Of a DNA stretch of 64,000 nt, positions 43,405 to 55,089 are shown one piece after another. Position numbers and translations under genes: made by a program. The stretch spans positions 33,323,099 through 33,387,098 of the forward strand of contig OZ024748.1 of NCBI GenBank assembly GCA_964016885.1, given 5' to 3'. This DNA is from Eledone cirrhosa. Taxonomy: Eukaryota > Mollusca > Cephalopoda > Octopoda > Eledonidae. Below the pieces are notes generated by a model. That model saw nothing but the letters and a program-made list of their open reading frames with translations, was not told the origin of the DNA and did not search any database. Numbering within the stretch: the stretch's first letter is position 1; each line of letters begins with the position of its first letter.

Positions 43405-43850
43405 TCACAGGATGTGGCACAATGACAGCAGGAAAGAAGCAGGAAAAAGTGTGCCCAGAGAATGTATGCAGGTGTTTCTTTTTTGTGGTTGAACGTGAAA
43501 TTCCCAACTTCCGAAGGCTGGTGGGAAATTTCTCACAAGAAGATAGTTGCGAGAAGAAATAATTCTCTCTTGGTTGTTCTGCTGATTTGATGTTGTTGAT
43601 AAAGCAAAGATGAAGCTGTTGTTGTTGCTGTTGATGCTGATGTCTCGCAGAGAGCCTTTTGAAATTGTTTCAATGGAAATAATTTGTTCACAGTAAGCAG
43701 GTTCAAGAAAAATTATGCGCAGGTTAACAGAAATAGCAGCCAATAAACGGTTGAGCGCTGGTGAATGAGCGAGTTCAGAGAGCCGTGACCATAGAAACAA
43801 GCATTCTGAATAAATGCACAGTAATTAACGGCAAATTTACAAAATGCTTG
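43405..43850 (-). mobile_element. Diverged relative of the LTR-element interior
   Basis: Minus strand aligns with 58340-58740. Shared segments: GCATTTATTCAGAATGCTT, GCGAGACA.CA.CA, CTTCTTGTGAGAAA, GTTGGGAATTTCACG, AAACACCTGCATACATTCTC and TTTCCTGCTGTCAT. No LTRs are visible beside it. A CRE-like TGACGTCA lies just outside at 43943-43950. Confidence 0.6.
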
Positions 43851-44589
43851 TTTCTATGGCTGTTTAGCGTAGCACAAAATTATGCGTGTCGTCCCTTCGC
43901 AAGTCGCCACCAGAGAGAGAATGATTTGGTGACGTTGGTTTGTGACGTCAGAGCTATGTGCAGGTAACTCTGCATAGCTGTCCCCAAGCACAAGACTTTG
44001 TTGCTTTGCTACAATCTTAAATTTGGTATTCTGCCAACCCTGAACTATGGACATGAATTTTGTGTAATGACCAAAAGAATAGAAGTAGAAATAGGGTTTC
44101 TCTGAAGGAATTTTAGGGTATCATCACTGATAGAAATACAATCATAATACAATAAAGGGAGGAGTGCGGGACTGTGTACTGAATATATTTTTTTATCCCA
44201 TAAGTAAAATAAGTTGGATTACTTTGAATAAAAATGATTATTACATAATTTATGTAATAAATTTTGTAGCTGTTGATTAAACAAATATTCTTATATATAA
44301 TTATTGCTTATTTTAAGATTCAGTTCTTTTAAAATTGTCAAATGTCAATACTTCCAGTTATGATATAACAGACGAAATATCACATCACTTATATAAACAT
44401 TCATATATTTGCATCGTTATATAACGTTTATATTGCGTATAATATCAATATGCACACTACATATACTAGCAGAAAGCCATCCAAGGGTGGTTTTCTGCTA
44501 GTTTACATAATGAATAATGAAAAACTAATAAAGAATTTACAAAAAACAAACAAATCAATAAAAAGACAGTTTCCCAGTGAAGTTTCTGA
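43851..44589. other. AT-rich stretch with a small hairpin
   Basis: No genes. Perfect-looking hairpin at 44466-44502: ACTAGCAGAAAGCCATCC / GGTGGTTTTCTGCTAGT. The ACTAGCAG start equals the head of the element at 29331. Confidence 0.5.
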
Positions 44590-46099
44590 GATAAGAGAGG
44601 ACATGGTATTACCTGAGGTGAGAGACAGGCCCTCAATTACACACCACATCAGGGACTGTTGATGTTACCCCTTAATTTCTCAGACAAGAGGACACAAGAC
44701 ATTACCTCAAATGAGAGGTACCTCAATTACATGCTACAGCTGTTAATGTTGGTGCTGCCCCCTAAAATTTCTGAGAGAAGAGAAGATACAACATTACCTC
44801 GTGTTATAGAAGGTCCCTAATAACATACTACATCAGGGAATTTTTAGCAGACAGGGTTTAAGTATTTGTTCTTGCGGAAAGGATCCTTAATGAATATATA
44901 TATAGAGATTTATAGGCTGCGTGTTTATGTTTTTAGTTCACGTGGAAGGATCAAATCAGAAAGCACAGTGAGGCAATAACAAAGGTTTATTTTCTTCCGA
45001 TACAATAATACAACCACTAAAAGAGGGGAAAGCAGCTAGCATACCGAATGATTAAATTGAATGAAAACAAAGTATGTTGTTGTTGGGCCCCTTGCCGAGA
45101 GGGCCAAAGTTACTTGTTAAGTGCTACATCTTGCTAGTATCGACCGGGAACGTAATTAGTGACTTCTTGTGTCCACGAAATTCAAGCCGTAACTGATAGG
45201 TAGATGTCAAAGAGGTGCGAAGCAACTGTTGTGCCGAAGTCAACTTTTGGTATTCCTACACCACCAAGTCTAAGGATTGGCGAGTGACAAAGTACGGCCA
45301 AATTATTCCACAGCTATGGAATAGTGCCATTGCTTGCTACAAATTTCTGATATAAGATACGGCATAATCTGAAATTTCTGACAGACAAAACACAGCATTA
45401 TCAGGAGATAGAGGATCCCTTAATTACACACTCCACCAGGGAAGTATATCAGTTTTAATTTTGAAGAAATATACACAATTTAATTAATTAGTAACTAATA
45501 ATTACAAAAACACAAGTATTCAAAAACAGGAAATGAAAGGAAAAGGAAGGGCTCTAGAGACACAGAAAGGTGGCTTTGGACTTAAGGCGATGTTGGGGTT
45601 GCACCCCGCAGATAGCAAAAGCAGGGAATGTTGGTGTTGGCAAAAGACTGATGAAATTTTTTGCATAGATTAAAAATGACTTCAGGAAGTCAATGAATAG
45701 ACATGAACAAGAATTTAATTCCAGCTAAAAATATATTTAAAAATGACAAGTGATAAGTTGTTGTGTGCGGGAGAGAAGACTGCGATGGTATGGAGGATGA
45801 TCACTGGGTAAAGAAGTGCCAAGAAATCCCAGTAGAAGGAAGATACAGTTGAGGAAGACCACTAAAAACATGGGCGGAGGTGGTGAGAGCTGACCTCAGA
45901 TCATCGAAGCTCATGGAGGAGATGACGAAGGATCGTGTGCTGAATAGGACCCATCCCACCCTTGCAAGCAGGGAAAAGCGGATGTATGATGATGATGACA
46001 AGCAATGTTTTGAGTCTGTAAAACTACTAAGGGTTCTCTCAAGATGTTGGTGGACAATAGGTTTATATTTGTAAGAGGAAGGTGTCTCGTGTTTCACAG
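44590..46099 (-). other. Downstream flank of the zinc-finger locus with insertions
   Basis: Carries the ~95-bp repeat family (ATTACCTCAGGTGAGAG..CCCTCAATTACACACCAC) at 44600-44840 and 45385-45450. Between them 44935-45340 is unrelated moderate-GC sequence with no ORF, a possible solo LTR or other insert. 45460-45740 returns to the zinc-finger flank. Confidence 0.45.
45753..46000 (+). mobile_element. LINE-B 3' end insertion
   Basis: TTGTGTGCGGGAGAGAAGAC..CATCCCACCCTTGCAAGCAG..GTATGATGATGATG. Flanked by ATGACAAG (about 45743-45750 and 45994-46001), where the uninterrupted relative at 46462 reads AATAACAAGCAAC. The duplication overlaps the (ATG)n tail, so its exact length is uncertain. Confidence 0.7.
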
Positions 46100-46400
46100 T
46101 TAAAACGTTTCCCTCCAGTGTGTTCTTTTGTGTTTATTTAAGTTACTTTTAGGGACAAAAGTTTTCCCACATATTTCACATTTGAAAGGTTTCTCTCCAA
46201 TGTGTGTTCTTGTGTGAACTACAACACTAACATTTTCAGAGAAAGATTTCCCACATATTTCACAGTGGAAGGGTTTCTCTCCAGTGTGTGTTCTTCTGTG
46301 CTTAGTCAATTCACCATTTCAGCCAAAAGATTTCCCACATTGGTACAGTGATAGGGTTTTTCTCCAGTGTGTGTTCTGTGTTTAGTCATGTCACAACTCA
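46100..46400 (-). pseudogene. Zinc-finger fragment downstream of the intact gene
   Basis: Minus-strand open piece 46309-46100 with [21 protein letters not shown] and [21 protein letters not shown], ending in HWRETF. An out-of-frame finger precedes it (46400-46310). The family's 3' end follows, so this is a second, truncated tail in tandem with the intact gene. Confidence 0.75.
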
Positions 46401-46545
46401 TGGCAAAAGATCAGGATTTAGGATATGAACAAGAACTTATTTCCAACTAAGTGTATAATTTGAAAAATAACAAGCAACTTTTCGAGTCTGTGGAACTTCT
46501 AAGAATTACTTCATGACAATCAGTTTAGATTTGTAAGAGGAAGAG

Positions 46546-47454
46546 TTAGTTAAAATGTTTCCCTCTTGTGTGTGTTTGTTTGTGTTTATTTAAGTTACTA
46601 TTCCTAATAAAAGATTTCCCACATATTTCACAGTGGTAAGGTCTTTCACCAGTATGTGATCTTTTATGTACAATCAAATTACCGCTTTGTACGAAATACT
46701 TTCCACATATTTCACAGTAAAAGGGTTTCTCTCCAGTGTGAGTTCTTTTATGCCTAATCAAGTCATTGCCCCTGACAAAAGATTTCTCACATATTTCACA
46801 ATGGAAGGGCTTTATTCCAGTGTGGTTATATCTATGGTTAATGAGACTAGCATTCTGAAAGAAAGATTTCCCACATATTTCACAATCATAATGCTTTTCT
46901 CTACTGTGTGTTCTTTTATGTGCATTGAAATTACTGTTGTATACAAAAGATTTCCCACAAATTTCACAATGATATGGTTTCTCTCCAGTGTGTGTTCTTA
47001 TATGTACAGTTAAATAAATGTTTGTCAAAAAAGATTTCCCACAAATTTCACAATGATAGGGTTTCTCTCCAGTGTGTGTTCTTTTATGAAGTACAACACT
47101 AAAATTTTCAGCAAAAGCTTTCCCACATATTTCGCAGTGGAAACGTTTTTCTCCAGTGTGAGTACGTATATGTCTAACAAGATCGGATTTCGAAGTGAAA
47201 GATTTCTCACATATTTGACAGTGATAGGGTTTATCTTTAGCGTGTGTTCTTTTATGTGTAGATAATTCATCTTCTGATGAGAAAGTTTTCCTACAAATCT
47301 CACAGCTATATTCAGGAATATTTCTGTGTAATGATCCTTGTTCAGTAGATGTTTCACTAGGTAAAGGTTTCTCACCACTGTATGTCTGTGTAACTGTATC
47401 TATATTGGTAGAAGCAGGTGTGGTAGAAATGTCCAATTGTTTAACGTCTTCCAT
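46546..47454 (-). CDS. C2H2 zinc-finger protein, nine fingers (302 aa)
   Basis: Probable nuclear DNA-binding protein. From Met at 47452-47454 (MEDVKQLDISTTPASTNIDT) a 48-residue leader precedes nine fingers spaced every 28 residues: 49-71, 77-99, 105-127, 133-155, 161-183, 189-211, 217-239, 245-267 and 273-295. All keep Cys2-His2; linkers are mostly TGEKP with variants AKDKP, SREKH and TGIKP. The tail is TRGKHFN. An upstream in-frame ATG exists at 47655, but the 67 residues it would add are CA/TA-rich, span a conserved splice acceptor, and lose frame in the paralogues, so 47454 is preferred. No KRAB-like or other effector domain is seen. The only unbroken member here. Lineage expansion of such genes is known in octopus. 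Confidence 0.85.
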   Translation of the reverse strand: MEDVKQLDISTTPASTNIDTVTQTYSGEKPLPSETSTEQGSLHRNIPEYSCEICRKTFSSEDELSTHKRTHAKDKPYHCQICEKSFTSKSDLVRHIRTHTGEKRFHCEICGKAFAENFSVVLHKRTHTGEKPYHCEICGKSFLTNIYLTVHIRTHTGEKPYHCEICGKSFVYNSNFNAHKRTHSREKHYDCEICGKSFFQNASLINHRYNHTGIKPFHCEICEKSFVRGNDLIRHKRTHTGEKPFYCEICGKYFVQSGNLIVHKRSHTGERPYHCEICGKSFIRNSNLNKHKQTHTRGKHFN

Positions 47455-47597
47455 AGTAATTCTTCGAAGTTCTGAAGATATATGACTGTGTAAGACTGAT
47501 GTCGGTATAAGAAAGTGTAAGAGAGAGTGTGTGTGTGTTTCTGTCTTAATAAATAAGGATTCTTCACCAGAGAGTGTAGAAAAGTACACAAAATCTG
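47455..47597 (-). other. 5' UTR part of zinc-finger exon 2
   Basis: Exon 2 is inferred to start at 47597, right after GTTAACACAG on the minus strand. The segment contains (CA)n and the conserved CCGACATCAGTCTTACAC. Confidence 0.5.
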
Positions 47598-48031
47598 CTG
47601 TGTTAACAGTATAAATAATACGTACTTTATATTTCAAGTCCAAATGTAAAGTCAAGAAAGACCAGGAAAGCTAATTGTTCAGATAAACCTATTTCTCACT
47701 GATGTTGGTGATTTAAACCTATTTCTTCCCTGAAACATGTAGCTCACTCTATGTTAGCTACAAAATATTAACTTTTACCTTAATATAAGAGAATTACTAT
47801 ACAAGATATATTTAGATTAATTAAAGTTATAATTAAGATGGCAGGTACGTGGTGTCGTCGGTAATGCTTCACTCGCCTGAATAACACCGGTGTCAAACGT
47901 TAGAAGTCCCTGACATAATTTAATACCTTCAGTTATATCAATTCACTCCATCAATTGTATCCAACCCATGGTAAAACAAGCAGCATCACTCAGTGAAATA
48001 TTTATTACGTATCAACGAGGGAGTCTCTTAC
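47598..48031 (-). other. Inferred intron of the zinc-finger gene
   Basis: Donor CAG|GTAAGAG at 48032/48031 and acceptor TTAACACAG|CAG at 47598/47597, minus strand. Both sites are kept at loci B and D. Confidence 0.5.
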
Positions 48032-48245
48032 CTGATTATTTGACCTGGTAGAAATAGCAGCCAACACACACCTTAAACTCTTAAAGTAAAGGAATTACAC
48101 ATTTCGCTCTTCGACAGATTTGCGGTCGTGCTCTTGGCAGAGTTGACTACCCGTAGAGAGACTCTTACATAGTTGCTTGACCTGGTAGAAATAGCAGCCA
48201 AATATCACTCTCTACTGTCTTACGACAACAAAGACGATATTCTGC
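48032..48245 (-). promoter_or_regulatory. Zinc-finger exon 1 and promoter region
   Basis: Minus strand GGCTGCTATTTCTACCAGGT precedes the donor. A second, similar segment (GGCTGCTATTTCTACCAGGT at about 48180) shows a small tandem duplication of exon 1. No TATA box or initiator can be assigned with confidence. Confidence 0.4.
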
Positions 48246-48485
48246 GGTTTAGTCACGCACACATGTGTATATATATATATACAGCTAAAACAACTTCCAA
48301 TATTTAAATATATTCCTACTCCATCATACTAATCTGGAACTTGAATTATGCCATGGTGAGGTTGTCTCCCCTGGTATAAATCCGTTGTTTGTTTGTATAT
48401 ATATTTATATCTCCATCTGTAACTCAATAAAATTTATCATGGTTTGGCTTCGAGCACAAAAGTTAAGAAGGAGTTGTTGTACGTT
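48246..48485. other. Spacer with short TA runs
   Basis: Nothing recognised. Confidence 0.4.
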
Positions 48486-48489
48486 GATT

Positions 48490-49460
48490 GTAGGCCTGCT
48501 TGTGGCTGGTCAGGCCTATGTAGGACAGGCATGACACCGCCACAGATGAAGGTCTGGAGAAGGGTTTGATAACTTGGTGTTGTTGTTCTTCCTCCTAGGC
48601 CTCTTGTCCTCGAGGGTGGCCCTGTGGATGTTTTTCAAGGAGCAGAGAGCATGGTTGTTAGTGAGACACCAGGCGTCCCATGTCTCAGCTATGGTGGACC
48701 ATCAGTGATGGTCGATGTGACAAGGAATTTTTTCAAACAGTCCTTATATTGCTTCCTTGGTGGCTCCCTGTCACAATGACCTGTGGAGAGTTCACCATAG
48801 AGCATGATCTTGGGCAGATCCTTCATCCAGGAGATGTACCCTGCCCAGCTTGGTGCTGCTCTCAAGGAGTCGAAGGTGGTGATGTTAAGTGACCCACAAC
48901 TCTAAGCCATATAGGAAGGTGGGAAGGACTATGGTTCTGAACACTCTGATCTTCAGGTGTTTATTATTCTACACAGGTTTGTACAGTCTTCCAAATGCAC
49001 TGCTCACCTTTGCCAGTCTGTTACCTGTCGATCTTGAGATGTGACGTGATGGTGCACCCCAGGTTGGTGAACAGATGGACAGTTCAGTCTCTCCAATTGG
49101 TATATGGGGGGAGGTACTCTTCCTGAAGTGTAGGCTGGTGGAGTACATCTATCTTCTTTAAGCTGACATCCCAAAGAGCTGGGCAGCTTCTGTGAAGCAG
49201 GAAGTGATGTGTTGCAAGGCTCTTTCTGTGAGGCCAACAAGAGCAGCATCGTCTGCAAAGAAGAGGTCTCAGATCTGTAGCTCCAGGGACTTTCATGTGG
49301 GCCTGTAGTTGAGGAAGATTAAACAGGCTGCCAGCAAGATGGTATCAATATCTTCTGTGGCCTGCTTGAACATCATGCTGAAGAGAGTTGGTGCTAGGAC
49401 ACAACCCTTCTTCATTCAGTTGATGTTTGGGAAGGGTTCTGAGAGGTCACTGTTGAGTCT
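48490..49460 (-). mobile_element. LINE-C fragment
   Basis: Minus strand: LFADDAALVGLTERALQHIT (RT active-site box FADD, near 49260), CFTEAAQLFG, RLAKVSSAFGRLYKPV, NKHLKIRVFRTIVLPTFLYG and KNIHRATLEDKRPRRK-like blocks. Stops occur throughout. A different family from LINE-A/B. Confidence 0.7.
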
Positions 49461-49464
49461 GACT

Positions 49465-50130
49465 TGACCACACTGTGTGTGGCCAACTCCACCCTGATAA
49501 CAGTGAGTAGGGAGGTGGTTTAGGGACCAAGTCTGACAATTGTCTCCACCACTATAGTTTAACAAGACTCTCCTCTGGGTGGCTAACTCCACCCTGATAA
49601 CAGTTAGTAGGGAGGTGGTATAGAGACCAAGAATGCCAGAAATCTCCATTACTACAAGTTCAACAACAAATAACTGATACTTCAACAGTTTGTGATCTTT
49701 AGTGTCTAAGTTTTAATTTTTCTTGTTACTTTAGGGAAACAATGATACCACCAAAGTTAGTGGCCCTATAACCAGGATATTGTCAAATTTCAGTATACGA
49801 ATAGTGATAGAATTTCAATGATTTTAAACAATATTGAAGTGTTTGTGTTAGATGTATTAAAACTACTTACAAGATGATATCATTACATATGGTGTTAATA
49901 ACAGAGATTTAGATGGGTGTTAGATGTGTTAAAACTACTAACAAGGTGATATCATTACATATGGTGTAACAGAGATTTAGATGGGTGTTAGATGCATTAA
50001 AACTACTTACAAGATGATATCATTATATATGGTGTTAATGATTTATATGGCAAAATACCAAAAAAGTTGAAGTTACAGACTTGATAAATTCCTTAAATAT
50101 AATTCTTTTATTAACAACAAATAGAATGAA
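49465..50130 (-). repeat. Duplicated zinc-finger downstream flank, copy 2
   Basis: Two copies of CTCCACCCTGATAACAGT (49487, 49587), then 49640-50120 matching 42040-42560, including three 72-bp units at 49846-50030. Confidence 0.7.
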
Positions 50131-50860
50131 ATTTAGGACATAAATATAATTTATAAAATTTATGAAAAATTAATAAATTATTTACAAAACGATGAAATCA
50201 ATAAAAAAAAAAGGGAGTCAGAGGGAAAAAGAAAAACAGGTAAAACTACTCCTTCAATTACTATAACAGAGAATGTTGGTGTTACCCTCTAAAATTCCTG
50301 AGACTAGACACTCACAGCATTACCTCAGGTGATAGAGGGCCCTTCAATTACATACTACAACAGGGAATGTTGTGTGGGCCTATGAAATTTATCATAGCAG
50401 AGAAGACATTACCTCATGTGGCAGAGGGCCCTTCAATTACACACAACAACAGGGAATGTTGGTGTAGGCCTCTAAAATTTAACATAGCAGAGAAGACATT
50501 ACCTCAGGTGATAGAGGGTCCCTTAATTACACACACTATAGCAGGGAATGTTGGTGTTGACAAACTAATGATGACATTACTGGCATAGATTTAAAATTAA
50601 TTCAAAAAGTCAAGAATAGATCAGAGAAAGATTTCAAATGAAAATATATTTGTAAAAACGGCCATCAAAGTTTGTAGGCTATCAAACTTCCAAGCATTCA
50701 CATTTGCTATTGGTGGAAAATAAGTTTAGATTTGTAAGAGGAAGGATGTCTCATGTTTCACAGTTGAAAACTTTCATTCATCTCTATGTTTGTGTCTAAA
50801 TAATGTTAGAGAAAAACATTTCCCACATATTTCACTGTGTAAAACGTTTTTTACCAGTGT
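50131..50860 (-). other. 3' UTR block of zinc-finger locus D
   Basis: Repeats of ATTACCTCA.GTGATAGAGGGTCCC..ATTACACAC..CAGGGAATGTTGGTGT at 50270-50550, the reverse of 22508-22720. Then the region after the stop (TAAGAGGAAGGATGTCTCAT). Confidence 0.6.
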
Positions 50861-50863
50861 GTG

Positions 50864-52285
<1,422 letters not shown>

Positions 52286-52624
52286 TATCTATCATCATTC
52301 ATCATCATCATCATTTCATTTTACGTCCGCTTTTCCCTGCTTGCACGGGTGGGACGGGAACTGATCGTGGCTTGATTTCTACAGCTGGATGCCCTTCCTA
52401 ACACCAACCTCATTTACAGTGAGTGCTGGGTGCTTTTTTGCCGTGGCACCTCCACGACCACTTTGCAGTGGAATGATAGGGACCCCAGTCCCTATCATCT
52501 CATTTCTACAGCTGAGTAAACTGGAGCAATGTGAAATAAAGTGTCTTGCTCAAGGAAACAACACATCACCCGGTCTGAGAATTGAACTCACAACCTTTCG
52601 ATTGCAAGGCCATGTGCCTCCATA
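52286..52624 (-). mobile_element. SINE-B inserted into zinc-finger D leader
   Basis: Same body and tail as 30484-30815, but about 18 bases including the A box are deleted (GCAAGGCCATGTGCC). The flanks repeat TATCTAT (52278-52284 and 52624-52630); the uninterrupted sequence in the intact gene reads CTGTATCTATATTGGTAG, confirming the site. Confidence 0.85.
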
Positions 52625-53400
52625 TCTATATTGGTAGAAACAGCTGTAGTAGAAATGTCCAGGTGTTTAACGTCCTCCATAGTAATTCTTGAACAATTCT
52701 TCGAAGTTCTGAAGATATGTGACTGTGTAAGACTGATGTCGGTATAAGAAAGTGTAAGAGAGAGAGTGTGTGTTTGTGTCTTAATAAATGAGGATTGTTC
52801 ACCACGGAGTATAGAAAAGTACACAAAATCTGCTGTGTTAACAATACAAATAATACGTACTTTATATTTCAAGTCCAATTGTAAAGTCAAGAAAGACCAG
52901 GAAAGCTAATTGTTCAGATGTTGGTGACTTAAACCTATTTCTCACTGTCCTGTAAAATGTGGAACAACCAATTCACGATGTAACTTAGTTTCTCATGAAA
53001 TGAAATATTTAATCATGTAGGTGATGGAACACCTACCCTAAAACATGTAGATCACTCTATGTTATCTACAGAATATTAACTTTCACCTTAATATGAAATA
53101 ATTGCTACACAAGATTAATTAAAATTATAACTAAGATAGCAGGTACGTGGTGTCGTTGACAATGTTTCCCCACAAAAAACTGGTGTCTACGTTAAAAGTC
53201 CCTGACATAATTTCATACTTTCAGAAAGACCTTCAGAAAGACCTTCAGTTATATCAATTCACTCCATCAATTGAATCCAACCCATGGTAAAACAAGCAGC
53301 ATCACTCAGTGAAATATTTATTACGTATTAACGAGGGAGTCTCCTACCTGGTTACTTGACATGGTAGAAATAGCAGCCAACACACACTCTACAGTCTTAA
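52625..53400 (-). promoter_or_regulatory. Zinc-finger 5' module, locus D
   Basis: Start region ATGGAGGACGTTAAACACC (52679-52661), 5' UTR, acceptor GTTAACACAG (boundary 52833/52832), intron, and donor CAG|GTAGGAG at 53348/53347. The intron carries CTTCAGAAAGAC twice (53222-53245). Confidence 0.5.
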
Positions 53401-53672
53401 AGTAAAGGAATTACACATTTTGCTCTCCGACAGGTTTGCAGTCGTGCCCTTGGCAGTGGAGACTTCTGTTGTCCTTGTCCCTAGGGCTACCTGTCTACTT
53501 ACCACCATAGGCATAGAGTTGGCTACCCACAGAGTTGTGAGCCTCGCGAGATGGAATGGCTCTTCCAGTGCATCTCCCTTACCATCCTCCGGGGAAAAGC
53601 CTTCTCCATTCTGTCTGCCGGGGCTGTGAGGCGGCCAGCACATGGGACCCCTTTTTCTCATAATACAGAGAG
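53401..53672. other. Upstream flank of locus D
   Basis: Similar to 48080-48160 at its start; the rest is unclassified and GC-richer. Confidence 0.4.
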
Positions 53673-54350
53673 ATGGGGAGAGTGAGAGGGATGGAGATGA
53701 TGACAGTGGGAGTTTGGTTCCTCTCTGTTCAGACCTGGTGTACATGTGAGATGGGGAGGGTGAGAGAGATGGAGGTGATGACAGTGGGAGTTTGGTTCCT
53801 CTGTGTCAGGACCTGGTGTACATGTGAGATGGGGAGGGTGAGAGAGATGGAGGTGATGACAGTGGGAGTTTGGTTCCTCTGTGTCAGGACCTGGTGTACA
53901 TGTGAGATGGGGAGGGTGAGAGAGATGGAGGTGATGACAGTGGGAGTTTGGTTCCTCTGTGTCAGGACCTGGTGTACATGTGAGATGGGGAGGGTGAGAG
54001 AGATGGAGGTGATGACAGTGGGAGTTTGGTTCCTCTGTGTTCGGACCTGGTGTACATGTGAGATGGGGAGGGTGAGAGAGATGCAGGTGATGACAGTGGG
54101 AGTTTGGTTCCTCTGTGTCAGGACCTGGTGTACATGTGAGATGCGGAGGGTGAGAGAGATGCAGGTGATGACAGTGGGAGTTTGGTTCCTCTGTGTTCAG
54201 ACCTGGTGTACATGTGAGATGGGGAGGGTGAGAGAGATGCAGGTGATGACAGTGGGAGTTTGGTTCCTCTGTGTCAGGACCTGGTGTACATGTGAGATGG
54301 GGAGGCTGAGTGAGATGGAGGTGATGACAGTGGGAGTTCAGCTCATGTGT
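53673..54350. repeat. 78-bp minisatellite
   Basis: About 8.6 units of GTGGGAGTTTGGTTCCTCTG..CCTGGTGTACATGTGAGATG..GAGAGAGATGGAGGTGATGACA. As 78 is 26 codons, both strands stay open (235 and 251 codons) and encode 26-residue repeats. No start context, splice logic or domain supports a protein. Confidence 0.9.
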
Positions 54351-54506
54351 ACCATACACCTTGTGGATTGTCTCTGTTGACCACTGACTGCTGGTCTCTG
54401 TCCTCTGAGACATTTCTGGTCATCCCTGTCTTTGACAACATTTAGCTGTTTTAATTGCCTTCTATGTTATATATGTGTGTTTGTATGTATTGTATTTTTT
54501 CCTTAA

Positions 54507-54625
54507 ATATTAGTCAAGTGTGTCAACAACAACAACATCAACAACAACAGGAAGAGCCACTCCTAAATGTCAGCACCATAGCAGATTTACTCAATGACAG
54601 TATCTCATCACCACTTTCATCGACT
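54507..54625 (+). other. Possible host exon remnant (Gln-rich)
   Basis: After CCTTAAATATTAG (acceptor-like) one frame reads QVCQQQQHQQQQEEPLLNVS then TIADLLNDSISSPLSSTP. This looks more like ordinary protein than transposon. It runs into a SINE at 54626, and no donor is convincing. Could be chance beside a CAA repeat. Confidence 0.3.
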
Positions 54626-54785
54626 CCAGTACATGACTGGTACTTTATTTTATCATCCCAGTAAGGATGAAAGGCAAAGTTAACATCAACGGGATTTGAA
54701 CTCAGATCATAAAGGGCCGTAACTCGGCAAAACATGGCGTCTGACCCTCTACCAATACTTCCAATCCACCACCCTTCTTCAACTA
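54626..54785 (-). mobile_element. tRNA-derived SINE, diverged
   Basis: Minus strand has GATCTGAGTTCAAATCCCGT (B box), then GTTAACTTTGCCTTTCATCC and AAATAAAGTACCAGTC, as in the SINE at 8035. Confidence 0.75.
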
Positions 54786-55085
54786 CTAATAATAAATCAC
54801 TGCTTTCTTCCCCCATATCGCAACCTCAATCTTACTGTTGAATGCGCACGGCACAAACAAGAAACCCCAAAATATGCCGTTATTCACTACATCAGAGGCT
54901 CTGCACATGTAGTGACTGTATCTTCACACATCTACCTGGCACTGACACACAATCCATACAAACACTACCAGCCAAGGCCAAAGTACACATCCCACATCAA
55001 CATCAACACCACCAAATAGTATATTGAACACTAAAACATGTGTAACCCACAATCCTAAGATATGCCCAAGAGCTTTGGGAGAGGG
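54786..55085. other. Unclassified sequence
   Basis: Only short open stretches and CAACATCA-type runs. Nothing recognised. Confidence 0.4.
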
Positions 55086-55089
55086 CTCC

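Noticed and set aside
46546..47655. Longer 369-residue start for the intact zinc-finger protein (Met at 47655)
   Set aside because: The extra N-terminal segment spans a conserved splice acceptor, is low-complexity, and loses frame in the paralogues.
53658..54413. 251- and 235-codon ORFs on opposite strands as a gene pair
   Set aside because: Both come from one 78-bp minisatellite whose unit length preserves frame on either strand.
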